The notes under the pieces: generated by a model
What the model was told of the DNA's origin: nothing
Database searches by the model: none
Seen by the model: only the letters and a program-made list of their open reading frames with translations
Shown here: positions 7,120 through 16,425 of the stretch, one piece after another
Numbering within the stretch: position 1 is the stretch's first letter
Layout: the number at the start of each line of letters is the position of its first letter
Program-made: the position numbers and the translations under genes
Assembly (NCBI RefSeq): GCF_001613405.1
Contig: NZ_BDCH01000012.1
Location: forward strand, 186,001-250,000
DNA length: 64,000 nt
Direction: 5' to 3'
From: Nocardia crassostreae
Lineage (GTDB): Bacteria > Actinomycetota > Actinomycetes > Mycobacteriales > Mycobacteriaceae

Positions 7120-8529
7120 TCACGCCTTCTTGGCGTCCACGTTGGCCATGGACAGCACGTCCAGACGCTTGTCGAGTTCGGCCTCGGAGAGCTTGTCGCC
7201 GATCAGGCCGCGGTCGATGACGGTCTGCCGAATCGTCTTGTGCTCCTTGAGGGCTTCCTTGGCGACCGCGGCGGCCTCCTCGTAGCCGATGGCGGAGTTC
7301 AGCGGGGTCACGATGGAGGGGGAGGACTCGGCCAGGCGGCGCAGGCGCTCCTCGTTGGCGACCAGGCCGACCACGCACTTGTCGGCGAACAGGCGAGAGA
7401 CGTTGGCCAGCAGGCGAATCGACTCGAGGACATTGCGGGCCATCATGGGGATGTAGACGTTCAGCTCGAAATGGCCGTTGCCGCCGCCCCAGGCGATGGC
7501 CGCGTCATTGCCGATGATCTGTGCGGCGACCTGGGTAACCGCTTCGGGCAGAACGGGATTCACCTTGCCCGGCATGATGGAGGAGCCCGGCTGCAGATCC
7601 GGCAGCTGGAGCTCGCCCAGGCCGGTGAGCGGGCCGGAGCCCATCCAGCGAATATCGTTGGCGATCTTGGTGAGGCTGATGGCGACCGTGCGCAGCGCGC
7701 CGGAGACCTCCACCAGGCCGTCGCGGGCGGCCTGCGCCTCGAAGTGGTCGCGGGCCTCCGACAGCGCGTCGATACCGGTCGACCGCACCAGTTCCGCAAC
7801 GACTCCGGCGCCGAAGCCGTCCGGGGCATTGAGCCCGGTGCCGACCGCGGTGCCGCCGATGGCCAGCTCGCCCAGTCGCGGCAGGGTGGTCAGCAGGCGT
7901 TCCATGCCCGCGCTCACCTGGCGGGTGTAGCCGCCGAACTCCTGGCCCAGGGTGACCGGGACGGCGTCCATCAGATGGGTGCGGCCGGACTTGACGACAT
8001 TGCGCCACTGCTCGGACTTGTCCAGCAAGGCCAGGCGCAGATGCTCGAGCGCGGGCACCAGGTCCTTGACCACGGCCTCGGTGGCGGCGAGATGGGTTGC
8101 GGTGGGGAAGGTGTCATTGGACGACTGCGACATGTTCACGTCGTCGTTGGGGTGCACGGTGACGCCGTTACGGGCGGCGATGCTCGCGATCACCTCGTTG
8201 GCGTTCATATTGGAGCTGGTGCCCGAGCCGGTCTGGAAGACGTCGATCGGGAACTGGTCGTCGTGCGCGCCGTCGGCGATCTCGGTGGCGGCGGCGATAA
8301 TGGCGTCGGCCTTGGTCTCGTCCAACAGGCCCAGGTCCCGGTTCACGCTCGCGCACGCGGCCTTCAGCAGGCCCAGCGCCCGGATCTGCGCGCGTTCCAG
8401 GCCGCGGCCGCTGATCGGGAAGTTCTCCACCGCTCGCTGGGTCTGCGCCCGCCACAACGCCTGTGCGGGTACGCGGACTTCGCCCATCGTGTCGTGCTCG
8501 ATGCGAAACTGCTGCGTCTCCTCGGTCAT
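7120..8529 (-). CDS. fum: class II fumarate hydratase
   Basis: The 469-residue enzyme interconverts fumarate and malate in the TCA cycle. The superfamily signature [11 protein letters not shown] is present near residue 315, as are the substrate-binding [12 protein letters not shown] (near 98) and [11 protein letters not shown] (near 128) segments. Length fits the iron-independent homotetrameric class. ATG at 8529 was chosen because TATGGT (8537-8542) ends 7 bases before it, as expected for a leaderless transcript; the frame extends further upstream without similarity. The gene order fum-glpX is as in mycobacteria, but here two small genes lie between. Confidence 0.96.
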   Translation of the reverse strand: MTEETQQFRIEHDTMGEVRVPAQALWRAQTQRAVENFPISGRGLERAQIRALGLLKAACASVNRDLGLLDETKADAIIAAATEIADGAHDDQFPIDVFQTGSGTSSNMNANEVIASIAARNGVTVHPNDDVNMSQSSNDTFPTATHLAATEAVVKDLVPALEHLRLALLDKSEQWRNVVKSGRTHLMDAVPVTLGQEFGGYTRQVSAGMERLLTTLPRLGELAIGGTAVGTGLNAPDGFGAGVVAELVRSTGIDALSEARDHFEAQAARDGLVEVSGALRTVAISLTKIANDIRWMGSGPLTGLGELQLPDLQPGSSIMPGKVNPVLPEAVTQVAAQIIGNDAAIAWGGGNGHFELNVYIPMMARNVLESIRLLANVSRLFADKCVVGLVANEERLRRLAESSPSIVTPLNSAIGYEEAAAVAKEALKEHKTIRQTVIDRGLIGDKLSEAELDKRLDVLSMANVDAKKA

Positions 8530-8643
8530 GGATTCGACCATATGCCCGCAATGCGGCGAATGGGCCCGCACCCCCTGAGGGAATCCGCACATGCCGCGCC
8601 GGGAATACCGGCGGCGGCAGTGCGGTGGTCGCGCGTGCTCGAG

Positions 8644-8919
8644 CTAGGACGAGAAGAACGGGCGCCCGACGCCGTGCTGCTTGTGGCGGCCGTGCCCGTA
8701 GCCGTATTGCGGCTGGTGGTGCGGGGCCTGGTGCGGCGCGCCCCAGGCCGGTGCGCTGGGCGGTGGCGGGGGAGCCTGCTGATATCCGGCCTCCAGGCGG
8801 TTGATCGCCTCGAGCTCACCGTAATCCAAGAAAATCCCCCGGCAACCGCTGCACTGCTCGATGCGCACCCCCGCGCGGTTGTACGTATGCATAGGCGCAT
8901 GACATTTCGGGCACTGCAT
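8644..8919 (-). CDS. TFIIB-type zinc-ribbon protein
   Basis: The 91-residue protein has an N-terminal zinc ribbon with two CxxC pairs (CPKC near residue 3, CSGC near residue 23) followed by GIFLDYGELE, as in the zf-TFIIB family. The C-terminal half is a Pro/His/Gln-rich tail (HQAPHHQPQYGYGHGR) that could also bind metal. The function of these proteins is unknown. A GAGGAG Shine-Dalgarno lies about 10 bases upstream. It is placed between fum and an aminoglycoside-phosphotransferase-like gene. Confidence 0.8.
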   Translation of the reverse strand: MQCPKCHAPMHTYNRAGVRIEQCSGCRGIFLDYGELEAINRLEAGYQQAPPPPPSAPAWGAPHQAPHHQPQYGYGHGRHKQHGVGRPFFSS

Positions 8920-8958
8920 TGAAATTCATCTCCTCGCTGTAAGGAACGTATGCGCAAT

Positions 8959-9897
8959 TCACGATACGGCAGCGCGCATCCGCCGACACGAATCCACCAG
9001 CGCCACATCCCATTCGTCCAGTTCACGCCCCTCCAGCCCCGCCTTGGCAACCGCCAGCGCGGCAGCCCGAACGACGAGCGCCCGTGCGGGCACATCCAAC
9101 ACCGCCCACGGATCCCCCTCCGGCACCGCGGGCCCGCCCGCCCGCCGATAGGCATTCAGAAACCGCTCCCACACAACGGGATCCAAGATCGCCGCCGCGA
9201 AGTAAGCGGCGAACCTGGCCAGATCCCATACGGGATCGCCCAGACCTAGATCGTCGACATCGATCAATCGCCAGGATGTGCCGCCGCCTTCGCAACCGAC
9301 CACCTGTCCTAGGTGAAAATCGCCGTGCACCAAGGTCATCCGCCCTGCCCTCGCCCCACCTCCGAGATCCGGCAAGGTCTCGGCCGCACGCCACACCACC
9401 CCCGCCATGTTCGGATCGGCGACATCCGCGGCCGCGCCCAGCCGATCCAATGCCCGCCCCACGCGTGCCATCGCTCCTGTCTCCGGGAGCGTCGCACCGA
9501 CACTCGGCCCCTGCCCGGAGGGCGTGACCTGATGTAGGCGAGCCAGCAGGGTCGCGGTCTGTTCCCAGGGGATGGCGGCCGGATCGTCGGGGTCGATCGG
9601 GGTGCGCGCGGGCCACAGTGAGAGTAGGCGGTCTGCTCGTGCGGTCAGCAGGTTGCCGTCGAAAGCGATTGGGGGCACAAGGATTTCGTGCAGGGCCGGG
9701 TGGGTTGCCAGCCGCAGGCGGGTGGTGAGGGCGGCCGGGTCGGTGTCGGGCGGGTGGGATTTGACCACCAGGTGGCCGACGCGGATCACCAGGCCGTCGG
9801 GGCGGCCGGAGAGGACTTCGGGGTCTCCGGCCGCGCCTGCCTGCCGGGCCAGGTCGGCCAGCAGGGTTATCGACTCATCGGGCGGGTGCCCGGACAT
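8959..9897 (-). CDS. APH-family phosphotransferase
   Basis: The 312-residue protein has the aminoglycoside/choline kinase fold. The catalytic loop LVHGDFHLGQ is near residue 190 and the metal-binding IDVDDLGLGDPVWDL near residue 210; the N-terminal lobe has VVKSH as the likely ATP lysine. Members phosphorylate small hydroxylated molecules; the substrate cannot be deduced, and resistance should not be assumed. It ends 39 bases before the zinc-ribbon gene and begins 10 bases after glpX. Base composition switches sharply near 9540, within a linker. Confidence 0.8.
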   Translation of the reverse strand: MSGHPPDESITLLADLARQAGAAGDPEVLSGRPDGLVIRVGHLVVKSHPPDTDPAALTTRLRLATHPALHEILVPPIAFDGNLLTARADRLLSLWPARTPIDPDDPAAIPWEQTATLLARLHQVTPSGQGPSVGATLPETGAMARVGRALDRLGAAADVADPNMAGVVWRAAETLPDLGGGARAGRMTLVHGDFHLGQVVGCEGGGTSWRLIDVDDLGLGDPVWDLARFAAYFAAAILDPVVWERFLNAYRRAGGPAVPEGDPWAVLDVPARALVVRAAALAVAKAGLEGRELDEWDVALVDSCRRMRAAVS

Positions 9898-9907
9898 GCG
9901 CTGTCGC

Positions 9908-10948
9908 TCAGGGCAGCGGCGGGGTGGCGTCCTCGTCGCCGACGAAGTCGACCGAGGAGTACTCGCGCAGCTTGGTGAGGCGGTGGTAGGCGTCGATCAT
10001 GCGGACGGTGCCGGACTTGGCGCGCATGACGATGGACTGGGTGTAGGCGCCGCCGCCGTAGTAGCGCACACCGCGCAGCAGATCGCCGTCGGTGACGCCG
10101 GTGGCGGAGAAGAAGACGTCCTCACCGGAGACCAGATCCTCGGTGGACAGGATGCGGTCCAGATCGTGCCCGGCGTCGATGGCCTTCTGACGCTCGGCCT
10201 CGTCCTTCGGGGCCAGCTTGCCCTGCAGCGCACCGCCGAGGCAGCGCATGGCGGCCGCGGCAATGATGCCCTCGGGGGTGCCGCCGATGCCGATCAGCAT
10301 GTCCACACCGGACTCGGGGCGGGCGCAGGCGATGGCGCCCGCGACGTCACCGTCGGAGATGAGGCGGATGCGGGCGCCCGCATCGCGGACCTCCTGCATG
10401 TGCTGGGCGTGGCGGGGGCGATCCAGGATGCAGACCGTGAGGTCGGAGACCGCGGAGTTCTTGGCCTTGGCGACGCGGCGCAGGTTCTCCGCGATCGGGG
10501 CGGCGAGGTCGATGACATCGGCGGCGTCCGGGCCGACGGAGATCTTCTCCATATAGAACACGGCCGACGGATCGAACATGGCGCCGCGCTCGGCGACCGC
10601 CAGCACGGAGATGGCGCCCGGCGAACCCTTCGACATGAGGGTGGTGCCGTCGATCGGGTCGACCGCGAAGTCGAGTTCCGCGCCGGTGCCGTCGCCGACC
10701 AGCTCACCGTTGTAGAGCATGGGCGCTTCGTCCTTCTCGCCCTCGCCGATCACCACGATGCCGCGCATCGACACGGTCGCCACCAGCTGGCGCATCGCTT
10801 CCACGGCCGCACCGTCGCCGCCCTCCTTGTCGCCGCGGCCGACCCAGCGGCCCGCGGCCATGGCGCCTGCCTCGGTGACCCGGACCAATTCCAGCGCGAG
10901 GTTGCGGTCCGGAGCCTCGCGGCGGCTGGATGCGGGCGTGGGCGTCAT
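9908..10948 (-). CDS. glpX: class II fructose-1,6-bisphosphatase
   Basis: The 346-residue enzyme removes the 1-phosphate of fructose-1,6-bisphosphate in gluconeogenesis. GlpX hallmarks are present: [15 protein letters not shown] (near residue 68) and VDPIDGTT (near residue 95), which bind the metal and phosphate. In mycobacteria GlpX is the main such enzyme. ATG at 10948 follows a strong Shine-Dalgarno (AAGGAGG, 7 bases). It is divergent from the DUF4245 gene, as Rv1099c is from Rv1100. Confidence 0.96.
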   Translation of the reverse strand: MTPTPASSRREAPDRNLALELVRVTEAGAMAAGRWVGRGDKEGGDGAAVEAMRQLVATVSMRGIVVIGEGEKDEAPMLYNGELVGDGTGAELDFAVDPIDGTTLMSKGSPGAISVLAVAERGAMFDPSAVFYMEKISVGPDAADVIDLAAPIAENLRRVAKAKNSAVSDLTVCILDRPRHAQHMQEVRDAGARIRLISDGDVAGAIACARPESGVDMLIGIGGTPEGIIAAAAMRCLGGALQGKLAPKDEAERQKAIDAGHDLDRILSTEDLVSGEDVFFSATGVTDGDLLRGVRYYGGGAYTQSIVMRAKSGTVRMIDAYHRLTKLREYSSVDFVGDEDATPPLP

Positions 10949-11060
10949 TACGGTGCCTCCTTGGTTGTCTACTGCTGCGTAAATTGTCGCATTAGGTTTT
11001 CTTTACGGCTGCGGAGCCCTGAGTGCCCGGTCACGTATGGCCCCCGTGGATACTGGGTGC

Positions 11061-11627
11061 GTGTCGTACCAAAAGCCGCGGATCCTGAACGACTGGAAGG
11101 ACCTGCTCTGGTCCCTTCTGCCCCTGGTGCTGATCTGCTTGGTCATCGCCGGTGTGGCGAGTCAGTGCACGTTCACCGCGAATGGTCCGACACAGGGCCA
11201 GATTCCGCATCTCGATGTCGACAAGGCGCTGGCCGACGATGCGAAGCTCATGTCCTTCCCCATCCGCAAGCCCGCGCTGGCGGCGGACTGGAAGCCCAAC
11301 TCCGGTAAGCGCGACACCATTGTCGGTGCGGGCGGCGGGGATGTGAGCACCGTCGGCTACATCACACCGCAGGGCAGCTATATGCAGCTCACCCAGACCA
11401 ATGCCACCGAAGAAGCACTGGCCAAGCAGGTTACGGGCACCCGCTACGCCACCGGCGCCGAGCAGATCGGCGACCGCAAATGGGTGGTCTACGCCGAGCC
11501 CGGCACCGAGCCCGCCTGGATCACCGACTTCGGCGACGTGCGCGTGCTGATCAAGGGCGCGGGCAACCCCAATGCCTTCAAGACCCTGGCCACGGCCTTG
11601 GGCAGCGCGCAGCCGCTGCCCCACTGA
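11061..11627 (+). CDS. DUF4245 single-pass membrane protein
   Basis: The 188-residue protein has one N-terminal membrane helix (LLWSLLPLVLICLVIAGVA, residues about 14-32) and an extracytoplasmic DUF4245 domain, matching Rv1100 of M. tuberculosis in place and type. The function is unknown. GTG at 11061 is preferred. It has no Shine-Dalgarno, but GATACT (11049-11054) ends 6 bases before it, fitting a leaderless transcript. Codons upstream to 11037 are open but overlap this promoter. Confidence 0.82.
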   Translation: MSYQKPRILNDWKDLLWSLLPLVLICLVIAGVASQCTFTANGPTQGQIPHLDVDKALADDAKLMSFPIRKPALAADWKPNSGKRDTIVGAGGGDVSTVGYITPQGSYMQLTQTNATEEALAKQVTGTRYATGAEQIGDRKWVVYAEPGTEPAWITDFGDVRVLIKGAGNPNAFKTLATALGSAQPLPH

Positions 11628-11656
11628 CGTCGAACCGACAAGGCCGGGAGTAGCGC

Positions 11657-11881
11657 TCAGTCCTCTTGCGTGCGATGGGCGAGGGCGTCCTCGACGCGTT
11701 TGCGCGCACCCGCGAGATGCTCCTCACAGCGGTTGGCGAGGGCCTCGCCGCGCTCCCACAGGGTGAGTGAATCGTCGAGGTCGAGGCCGCCCTGTTCGAG
11801 CATCTTGACCACATTGACGAGTTCGTCGCGGGCGCGTTCGTAGCCGAAGGTGGTGATTTCGGCGAGGTCACCGTTGGTCAT
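11657..11881 (-). CDS. xseB: exodeoxyribonuclease VII small subunit
   Basis: The 74-residue protein is the small subunit of exonuclease VII (typical [26 protein letters not shown] start and helical C-terminus). Several copies wrap the large subunit to form the single-strand DNA exonuclease. Its start overlaps the end of xseA by 14 bases, so translation is probably coupled. Confidence 0.94.
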   Translation of the reverse strand: MTNGDLAEITTFGYERARDELVNVVKMLEQGGLDLDDSLTLWERGEALANRCEEHLAGARKRVEDALAHRTQED

Positions 11882-13151
11882 CGCGGGCGGGTTCCTTTCG
11901 GGGGCCGAGGGATTGGGCGCCGAGGGCGGCGGCGGTGACCGCGCCGTCGGCTACGTGAATGCGGAGCTGGGTGCCGGGCGGGGAGTCCTCGATGGAACGG
12001 ACCACTTCGCGGTCGGCGCCATTGACCCGTTGCACCACGGCGTAACCGCGCGCGAGGGTGGCGGCGGGGCCGAGGGCGGAGAGCTTCTCGCGCAGATGGC
12101 GGGTGGCGGTGGACTCCCGGGTGAGTTCGTGGTCGATGGCGCGGCGGGCGCCGGTGCGCAGGCGCTCGACCTCGTCGTGGCGCTGCTCCAGCAGGCGCAG
12201 CGGATCGGCGAGGACCGGGCGGGAGCGCAGTTGCTGCAGGCCGCGTGCCTCACGATCGACCCAGCCGCGCAGAGCCGCGGCGGCCCGCGCGCGTAGTTCC
12301 TGCAGCAGCGCGGTTTCGGCGGCGGCATCGGGGACGATCCGCTTGGCGGCATCGGTGGGGGTGGCGGCGCGCAGGTCCGCCACATAGTCCGACAGTGGAT
12401 TGTCCGGTTCGTGGCCGATGGCGCTGACGATCGGGGTCTTGGCGGAAACGATTGCCCGGCACAGGGTCTCATCGGAGAACGGGAGCAGGTCCTCGACGCT
12501 GCCGCCGCCGCGGGCCAGCACGATCACACCCACGTCCGGATCGGCGTCCAGGGCGGCGATGGCCTCCAGGATCTGCGGCACCGCCGTCGGGCCCTGCACC
12601 GCGGTATTGCGGATCTCGAAGCGCACGGCGGGCCAGCGCTGGGTCGCCACCGTCACCACATCGTGCTCGGCGGCGCTGGCGCGGCCGGTAATGAGGCCGA
12701 TCTTGTTGGGTAGGAATGGGATCGGGCGCTTCAGGCGCGGATCGAAGAGTCCCTCCGCGGCCAGCAGTGCCTTCAACCGCTCGATGCGGGCCAGCAGCTC
12801 ACCGATGCCGACGGGCCGAATCTCGGTGATCCGCAAGGACACCGTGCCCCGGCCGGTGAAGAACTGAAGCTTGCCGTAGACCACCACCCGGCTGCCCTCT
12901 TGCAAGGGCACGGCCGAACTGCGCAGCAAGTCCGGATCGCAGGTGACGGACAGCGACATGTCGGCCGCCGTATCGCGCAGCACCAGGAATGCCGTCCGCG
13001 TACCCGGTCGCAGATTGATCTGTGTGATCTGGCCCTCGACCCACACCGCGCCGAGCCGATCGATCCACTGCGCCACCTTCACGGCGATGGTGCGCACCGG
13101 CATCGGGTTCTCGGCAGTGCTCGGCTGCCTCTCGGTCTTCTCGGTGCTCAC
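11868..13151 (-). CDS. xseA: exodeoxyribonuclease VII large subunit
   Basis: The catalytic subunit (427 residues) degrades single-stranded DNA to oligonucleotides in repair. An N-terminal OB fold ([11 protein letters not shown], near residue 29) is followed by the catalytic domain with [10 protein letters not shown] and [20 protein letters not shown], then a coiled-coil C-terminal region. GTG at 13151 is chosen because CAGAAT lies 7 bases before it, fitting a leaderless start, and because mycobacterial XseA begins at about this point. The open frame reaches further upstream (GTG at 13175). Confidence 0.94.
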   Translation of the reverse strand: MSTEKTERQPSTAENPMPVRTIAVKVAQWIDRLGAVWVEGQITQINLRPGTRTAFLVLRDTAADMSLSVTCDPDLLRSSAVPLQEGSRVVVYGKLQFFTGRGTVSLRITEIRPVGIGELLARIERLKALLAAEGLFDPRLKRPIPFLPNKIGLITGRASAAEHDVVTVATQRWPAVRFEIRNTAVQGPTAVPQILEAIAALDADPDVGVIVLARGGGSVEDLLPFSDETLCRAIVSAKTPIVSAIGHEPDNPLSDYVADLRAATPTDAAKRIVPDAAAETALLQELRARAAAALRGWVDREARGLQQLRSRPVLADPLRLLEQRHDEVERLRTGARRAIDHELTRESTATRHLREKLSALGPAATLARGYAVVQRVNGADREVVRSIEDSPPGTQLRIHVADGAVTAAALGAQSLGPRKEPARDDQR

Positions 13152-13261
13152 CGAACCGATTCTGTCAGTGCCCACCGACTTACCGTGCGAGGTGGGCTCG
13201 AAACGACGAACGCCGACCTGCGGGGAGTACATCCCTGGAGGTCGGCGTCAACACCGCGCGG

Positions 13262-13945
13262 TCACTTGGACTGGACGGTCGCGATGAGGTTGGTCAGCAT
13301 GGTGACGAAGGGGGCGCAGGCGCGGGTGTTCTGCTCGTAGTCGAGCAGGGAGGCCAGATCGTCGACGGTGAGCTGGCGCAGGCGGGCGCGCAGCTGGGCC
13401 AGGGTCATATTGGTGTAGTCGAAGCGGGTCGCGACTTCGGGTTCCACCGGGGCGCTGCCATTGTGGCCGTTGGTGGCGGCGAGGGAAGCCGTTGCGGGGG
13501 CCGGGGTTTCGGCGGGCGCGGGCTCGGCGGCGGGTGCTTCGGCGACCGGCTCGGGTGTCGCGGCGGCGGGTTCGGTCACGACCGGAGCCGGTTCGGTCAC
13601 GGCGGGAGCCGGTTCCGGGACGGCGGATTCGGCCGGGGCGTAGAGATCGAAACTGCTCTTGCGTACCGATTCGAAACCGGCGCTCGGAGTTTGCTCGTCC
13701 TCGTCCTCATCGAAGGTCGCCCAGGCCGGCTGCTCTTCCGGCTGATTGAGCAGACGGTCGAAAACGGCATCGCCTTTGAGTGCGAGGCTGGTCACGAACT
13801 GCTGGACGTGCATGGTTGTCTGCAGCATCTGGCTGATCGCGGTGATCGGGAAATTGATTGCGGTGGTCGGTAGCCGGCGAGTTTCCTCGAGGGCGTAGAC
13901 GGCAGCCCCGGCGGCGACCCGGGCCAGGAACGGAGGTCGGAACAT
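13262..13945 (-). CDS. lipid-droplet-associated protein (MLDS-like)
   Basis: The 227-residue protein is the positional equivalent of Rv1109c. It resembles the small lipid-droplet protein family of Rhodococcus and Nocardia: an N-terminal amphipathic/hydrophobic part (FLARVAAGAAVYALEETRRL and following helices), a long Pro/Ala/Glu-rich middle (residues about 105-165), and a conserved C-terminal helical module (TLAQLRARLRQLTVDDLASL). Such proteins coat triacylglycerol droplets. Identification is by recall of the family. CAGGCT 6 bases before ATG 13945 suggests a leaderless transcript divergent from ispH. Confidence 0.7.
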   Translation of the reverse strand: MFRPPFLARVAAGAAVYALEETRRLPTTAINFPITAISQMLQTTMHVQQFVTSLALKGDAVFDRLLNQPEEQPAWATFDEDEDEQTPSAGFESVRKSSFDLYAPAESAVPEPAPAVTEPAPVVTEPAAATPEPVAEAPAAEPAPAETPAPATASLAATNGHNGSAPVEPEVATRFDYTNMTLAQLRARLRQLTVDDLASLLDYEQNTRACAPFVTMLTNLIATVQSK

Positions 13946-14059
13946 GGTCCTAGCCTGCCCGAAACGCCGTGTGATGCAAAGGTGAGAACTCGGTAAATGT
14001 GATTCTGCTGCCAACCTCCGGGCGAATGCGCGTCACCCGGCACACGTATTCTGTGGGCT

Positions 14060-15061
14060 ATGTCCTCGGCTATCCCATTGAACGTTGGAATCGTCCGGTC
14101 CGCGTCGGGTGCCGCCGACGCGCCGAAACGAGTACTGCTCGCCGAACCGCGCGGCTATTGCGCCGGCGTGGATCGCGCGGTGGAAACGGTGGAGAAGGCG
14201 CTCGAAAAGCACGGCGCGCCGCTCTATGTGCGCAAGGAAATCGTGCACAACCGGCACGTGGTGGAAACGCTGCGCGAGCGCGGCGTGATCTTCGTCGACG
14301 AAACCGACGAGGTGCCGCACGGCGCCGTCGTGGTGTTCTCCGCGCACGGCGTCTCGCCCATGGTGCATCAGACCGCCGCCGAGCGGGAGCTGCACACCAT
14401 CGACGCCACCTGCCCGCTGGTCACCAAGGTGCACCAGGAGGCCAAGCGGTTCGCCCGCGACGATTTCGACATTCTGCTCATCGGCCACGAAGGCCATGAG
14501 GAGGTGGAGGGCACCGCGGGTGAGGCGCCCGATCATGTGCAGCTGGTCGACGGGCCCGATGCGGTCGACAATGTCACCGTGCGGGACGAGAACAAGGTGA
14601 TCTGGCTCTCGCAGACCACGCTGTCGGTGGACGAGACCATGGAGACCGTGCAGCGGCTGCGGCAGAAGTTCCCGAAGCTGCAGGATCCGCCGAGCGACGA
14701 CATCTGCTACGCCACCTCCAACCGCCAGACCGCGGTCAAGGCCATGGCGCCCGAATGCGATCTGGTGATCGTGGTCGGCTCGCGCAACTCGTCCAACTCG
14801 GTGCGGCTGGTCGAGGTCGCCCTGAGCGCGGGCGCCCGCGCCGCCCACCTCATCGACTACGCCCGCGAACTGGATCTGTCCTGGCTGGAAGGCGTGCGCA
14901 CCATCGGCGTCACCTCCGGTGCGTCGGTTCCGGAAATCCTGGTGGAAGGTGTGCTGGAGCTGCTGGCCGAACACGGCTTCGGCGAGGTGCAGCCTGTCAC
15001 CACGGCCAACGAGACCCTGGTGTTCTCGCTTCCCCGCGAATTGCGCGCCGCCAGAAGTTGA
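14060..15061 (+). CDS. ispH: 4-hydroxy-3-methylbut-2-enyl diphosphate reductase
   Basis: The 333-residue iron-sulphur enzyme (LytB) makes IPP and DMAPP in the last step of the MEP isoprenoid pathway. The three cluster cysteines are seen in [12 protein letters not shown] (near residue 31), DATCPLV (near 116) and ICYATSNRQ (near 216); SAHGVSP and the substrate-binding GSRNSSNS segment are present. The start follows TATTCT (14047-14052) by 7 bases, so it is probably leaderless. A strong terminator follows at 15079. The place next to the Rv1109c-like gene matches lytB2 of mycobacteria. Confidence 0.97.
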   Translation: MSSAIPLNVGIVRSASGAADAPKRVLLAEPRGYCAGVDRAVETVEKALEKHGAPLYVRKEIVHNRHVVETLRERGVIFVDETDEVPHGAVVVFSAHGVSPMVHQTAAERELHTIDATCPLVTKVHQEAKRFARDDFDILLIGHEGHEEVEGTAGEAPDHVQLVDGPDAVDNVTVRDENKVIWLSQTTLSVDETMETVQRLRQKFPKLQDPPSDDICYATSNRQTAVKAMAPECDLVIVVGSRNSSNSVRLVEVALSAGARAAHLIDYARELDLSWLEGVRTIGVTSGASVPEILVEGVLELLAEHGFGEVQPVTTANETLVFSLPRELRAARS

Positions 15062-15078
15062 TTCACCGCTACACGCGC

Positions 15079-15111
15079 AAACGCCCGGTGTGATTCCACA
15101 CCGGGCGTTTT
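15079..15111 (+). terminator. intrinsic terminator of ispH
   Basis: A perfect 13-bp stem (15079-15091 with 15098-15110) encloses a 6-base loop, GATTCC, and ends in TTTT at 15108-15111. It lies 18 bases after the ispH stop. Confidence 0.9.
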
Positions 15112-15150
15112 GCGCTGTGGGATGGGGCGCAGGCCGCCTCGAATCTCTTG

Positions 15151-15195
15151 TGGGGGTTCGGGGGCGAAGCCCCCGAGAGTCCCCCGAGAGGTGGG
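15151..15195 (+). repeat. intergenic GGGGGCGAAGCCCC repeat, copy 2
   Basis: This copy reads GGGGGTTCGGGGGCGAAGCC at its start and then repeats CCCCCGAGAG twice. It matches the element at 1771-1808 over most of its length. Like that copy it directly follows a terminator of a plus-strand gene. It ends 8 bases before the stop of the DUF6542 gene on the other strand. Confidence 0.55.
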
Positions 15196-15202
15196 GTTTT
15201 CC

Positions 15203-16201
15203 TCAGCGCTCGATGCGGCCGGAATCGCGGTCGCGGTAGCGGACATTCGGGCGCGGGTGCGGGGGCACGTCGGCATTGGGGTTGCGGCGGCGGCGCGCGT
15301 CGGGTGCGGGCGCGGCCGGGTTGCCGGTGGCGGCACGGCGGTCGGCCGGGGGCTTGCGATCGGCCGGGGGCTTGCGGTCGGTGGGTGCGGGCTGGCGGGC
15401 GGCGGTGGGCTTGCGATCCGTGACGGCGCGGCGGTCGGCGGGGTTGCGTTTGCGCTCGGCGGCCTGGCGGGCGGGCTGTCCGGCCGCGGGCTTGCGGGCC
15501 TGGCGGTCGGCGGGCTTGCCGACGCGCGGCGGGCGGTCGGCGGTACGAGCGGCAGGACGGCGCGTGGCGGGCGCGGCCGCTTCGGAATCGGCGCTGTCGT
15601 CGGGCTCCGCGGCGGACCGGAAGCGTCGTCTGGCGGGGTCCTTGGAATCGGCCGGGCGGGTGCGCTGGGCGCGCGCGGCACGGGCGGGGCGCGCGGTACG
15701 GGCGGGGCGCGCGGTACGGGCGCGGGGCGTGCGTAGCTCGCCCGAGCCGTCCTGCTCGCGCCGGTGCAGGAAGACCCGGACCGCGCCGATGATGAGCACC
15801 AGCACGGTGGCCAGCGCCATGGTGGGGAAGCGATTCACCAGCGGGATGGCCAGGTTCAGCAGGATGTCCTTCAGCTTGAGGCTGCCGGAGTTGCCGAGCA
15901 TCTGCTGATAGGCCAGTGGCACCGAGACGAACAGCAGCAGCGGGGGCAGCACCAGGGTGGTGAAAAGGCCCCTGTACCGAACGGCCAGTACGGCCAGGAC
16001 ACAGCCGAGCACGTACAGCGACGCGAACGTACCGGTCAGCTCGCTGCCGCCGCGAGCATCGATAAAGAATCCGATAAAGGTGCAGGTCACCGCAATCAGC
16101 ACCGCCGCACCGGCGGGGATGCCCGCGATGGACGGCACGATCGAACGGTGCGACGGGGGCACCTCGGCTCGCTCGCTTGGGGTTACTGCCACGTCAAGCA
16201 C
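15203..16201 (-). CDS. DUF6542 membrane protein with Arg-rich tail
   Basis: The 332-residue protein has four hydrophobic helices in its first half (around residues 26-45, 55-72, 77-95 and 118-140). A long tail follows, rich in Arg, Ala, Pro and Asp (residues about 155-330), with repeated RTARPARTARPARAAR-type phrases and is surely disordered and very basic. It corresponds in position to Rv1111c. The function is unknown; the basic tail could contact nucleic acid or membrane lipid. GTG at 16192 is an alternative start. Confidence 0.78.
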   Translation of the reverse strand: MLDVAVTPSERAEVPPSHRSIVPSIAGIPAGAAVLIAVTCTFIGFFIDARGGSELTGTFASLYVLGCVLAVLAVRYRGLFTTLVLPPLLLFVSVPLAYQQMLGNSGSLKLKDILLNLAIPLVNRFPTMALATVLVLIIGAVRVFLHRREQDGSGELRTPRARTARPARTARPARAARAQRTRPADSKDPARRRFRSAAEPDDSADSEAAAPATRRPAARTADRPPRVGKPADRQARKPAAGQPARQAAERKRNPADRRAVTDRKPTAARQPAPTDRKPPADRKPPADRRAATGNPAAPAPDARRRRNPNADVPPHPRPNVRYRDRDSGRIER

Positions 16202-16311
16202 ACTAAGGCATGAAGGTATTTCTCGAGGGAGGCGACATCATGCGGGTATCCGCGGACCCGTCATTCGCGGGTATCCGACTCTCACATCCGCCGCGCCCCT
16301 CCTCGTCTGTC

Positions 16312-16425
16312 CGCGGGACCCGCCCGGCGTATCCGCGGAGGACCTGCCTGGCCCGGCCGCGGGGATTTGCCTGGCCTTTCGCGGGGATTTGCCCGGCCTA
16401 TCCGCGAGGATCAGCCTCGGCGAAG
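16312..16425 (+). repeat. degenerate tandem repeat, about five 22-24-bp units
   Basis: Units begin at 16312, 16334, 16358, 16380 and 16403. The best pair (16358 and 16380) share CGCGGGGATTTGCC and then GGCCT. The others keep the CGCGG start and a GCC-GGC core. The array fills the gap upstream of the DUF6542 gene and runs 28 bases into the 3' end of rmuC. No direct-repeat CRISPR regularity is seen. Its origin may be slippage or a protein-binding array. Confidence 0.6.

Noticed and set aside
9908..10948. glpX region as part of a resistance cassette because of the APH-like neighbour
   Set aside because: The APH-fold gene lies in a conserved core block and nothing links it to aminoglycosides.
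16312..16425. CRISPR array
   Set aside because: Units are contiguous and degenerate, with no constant repeats separated by unique spacers, and no cas genes are present.
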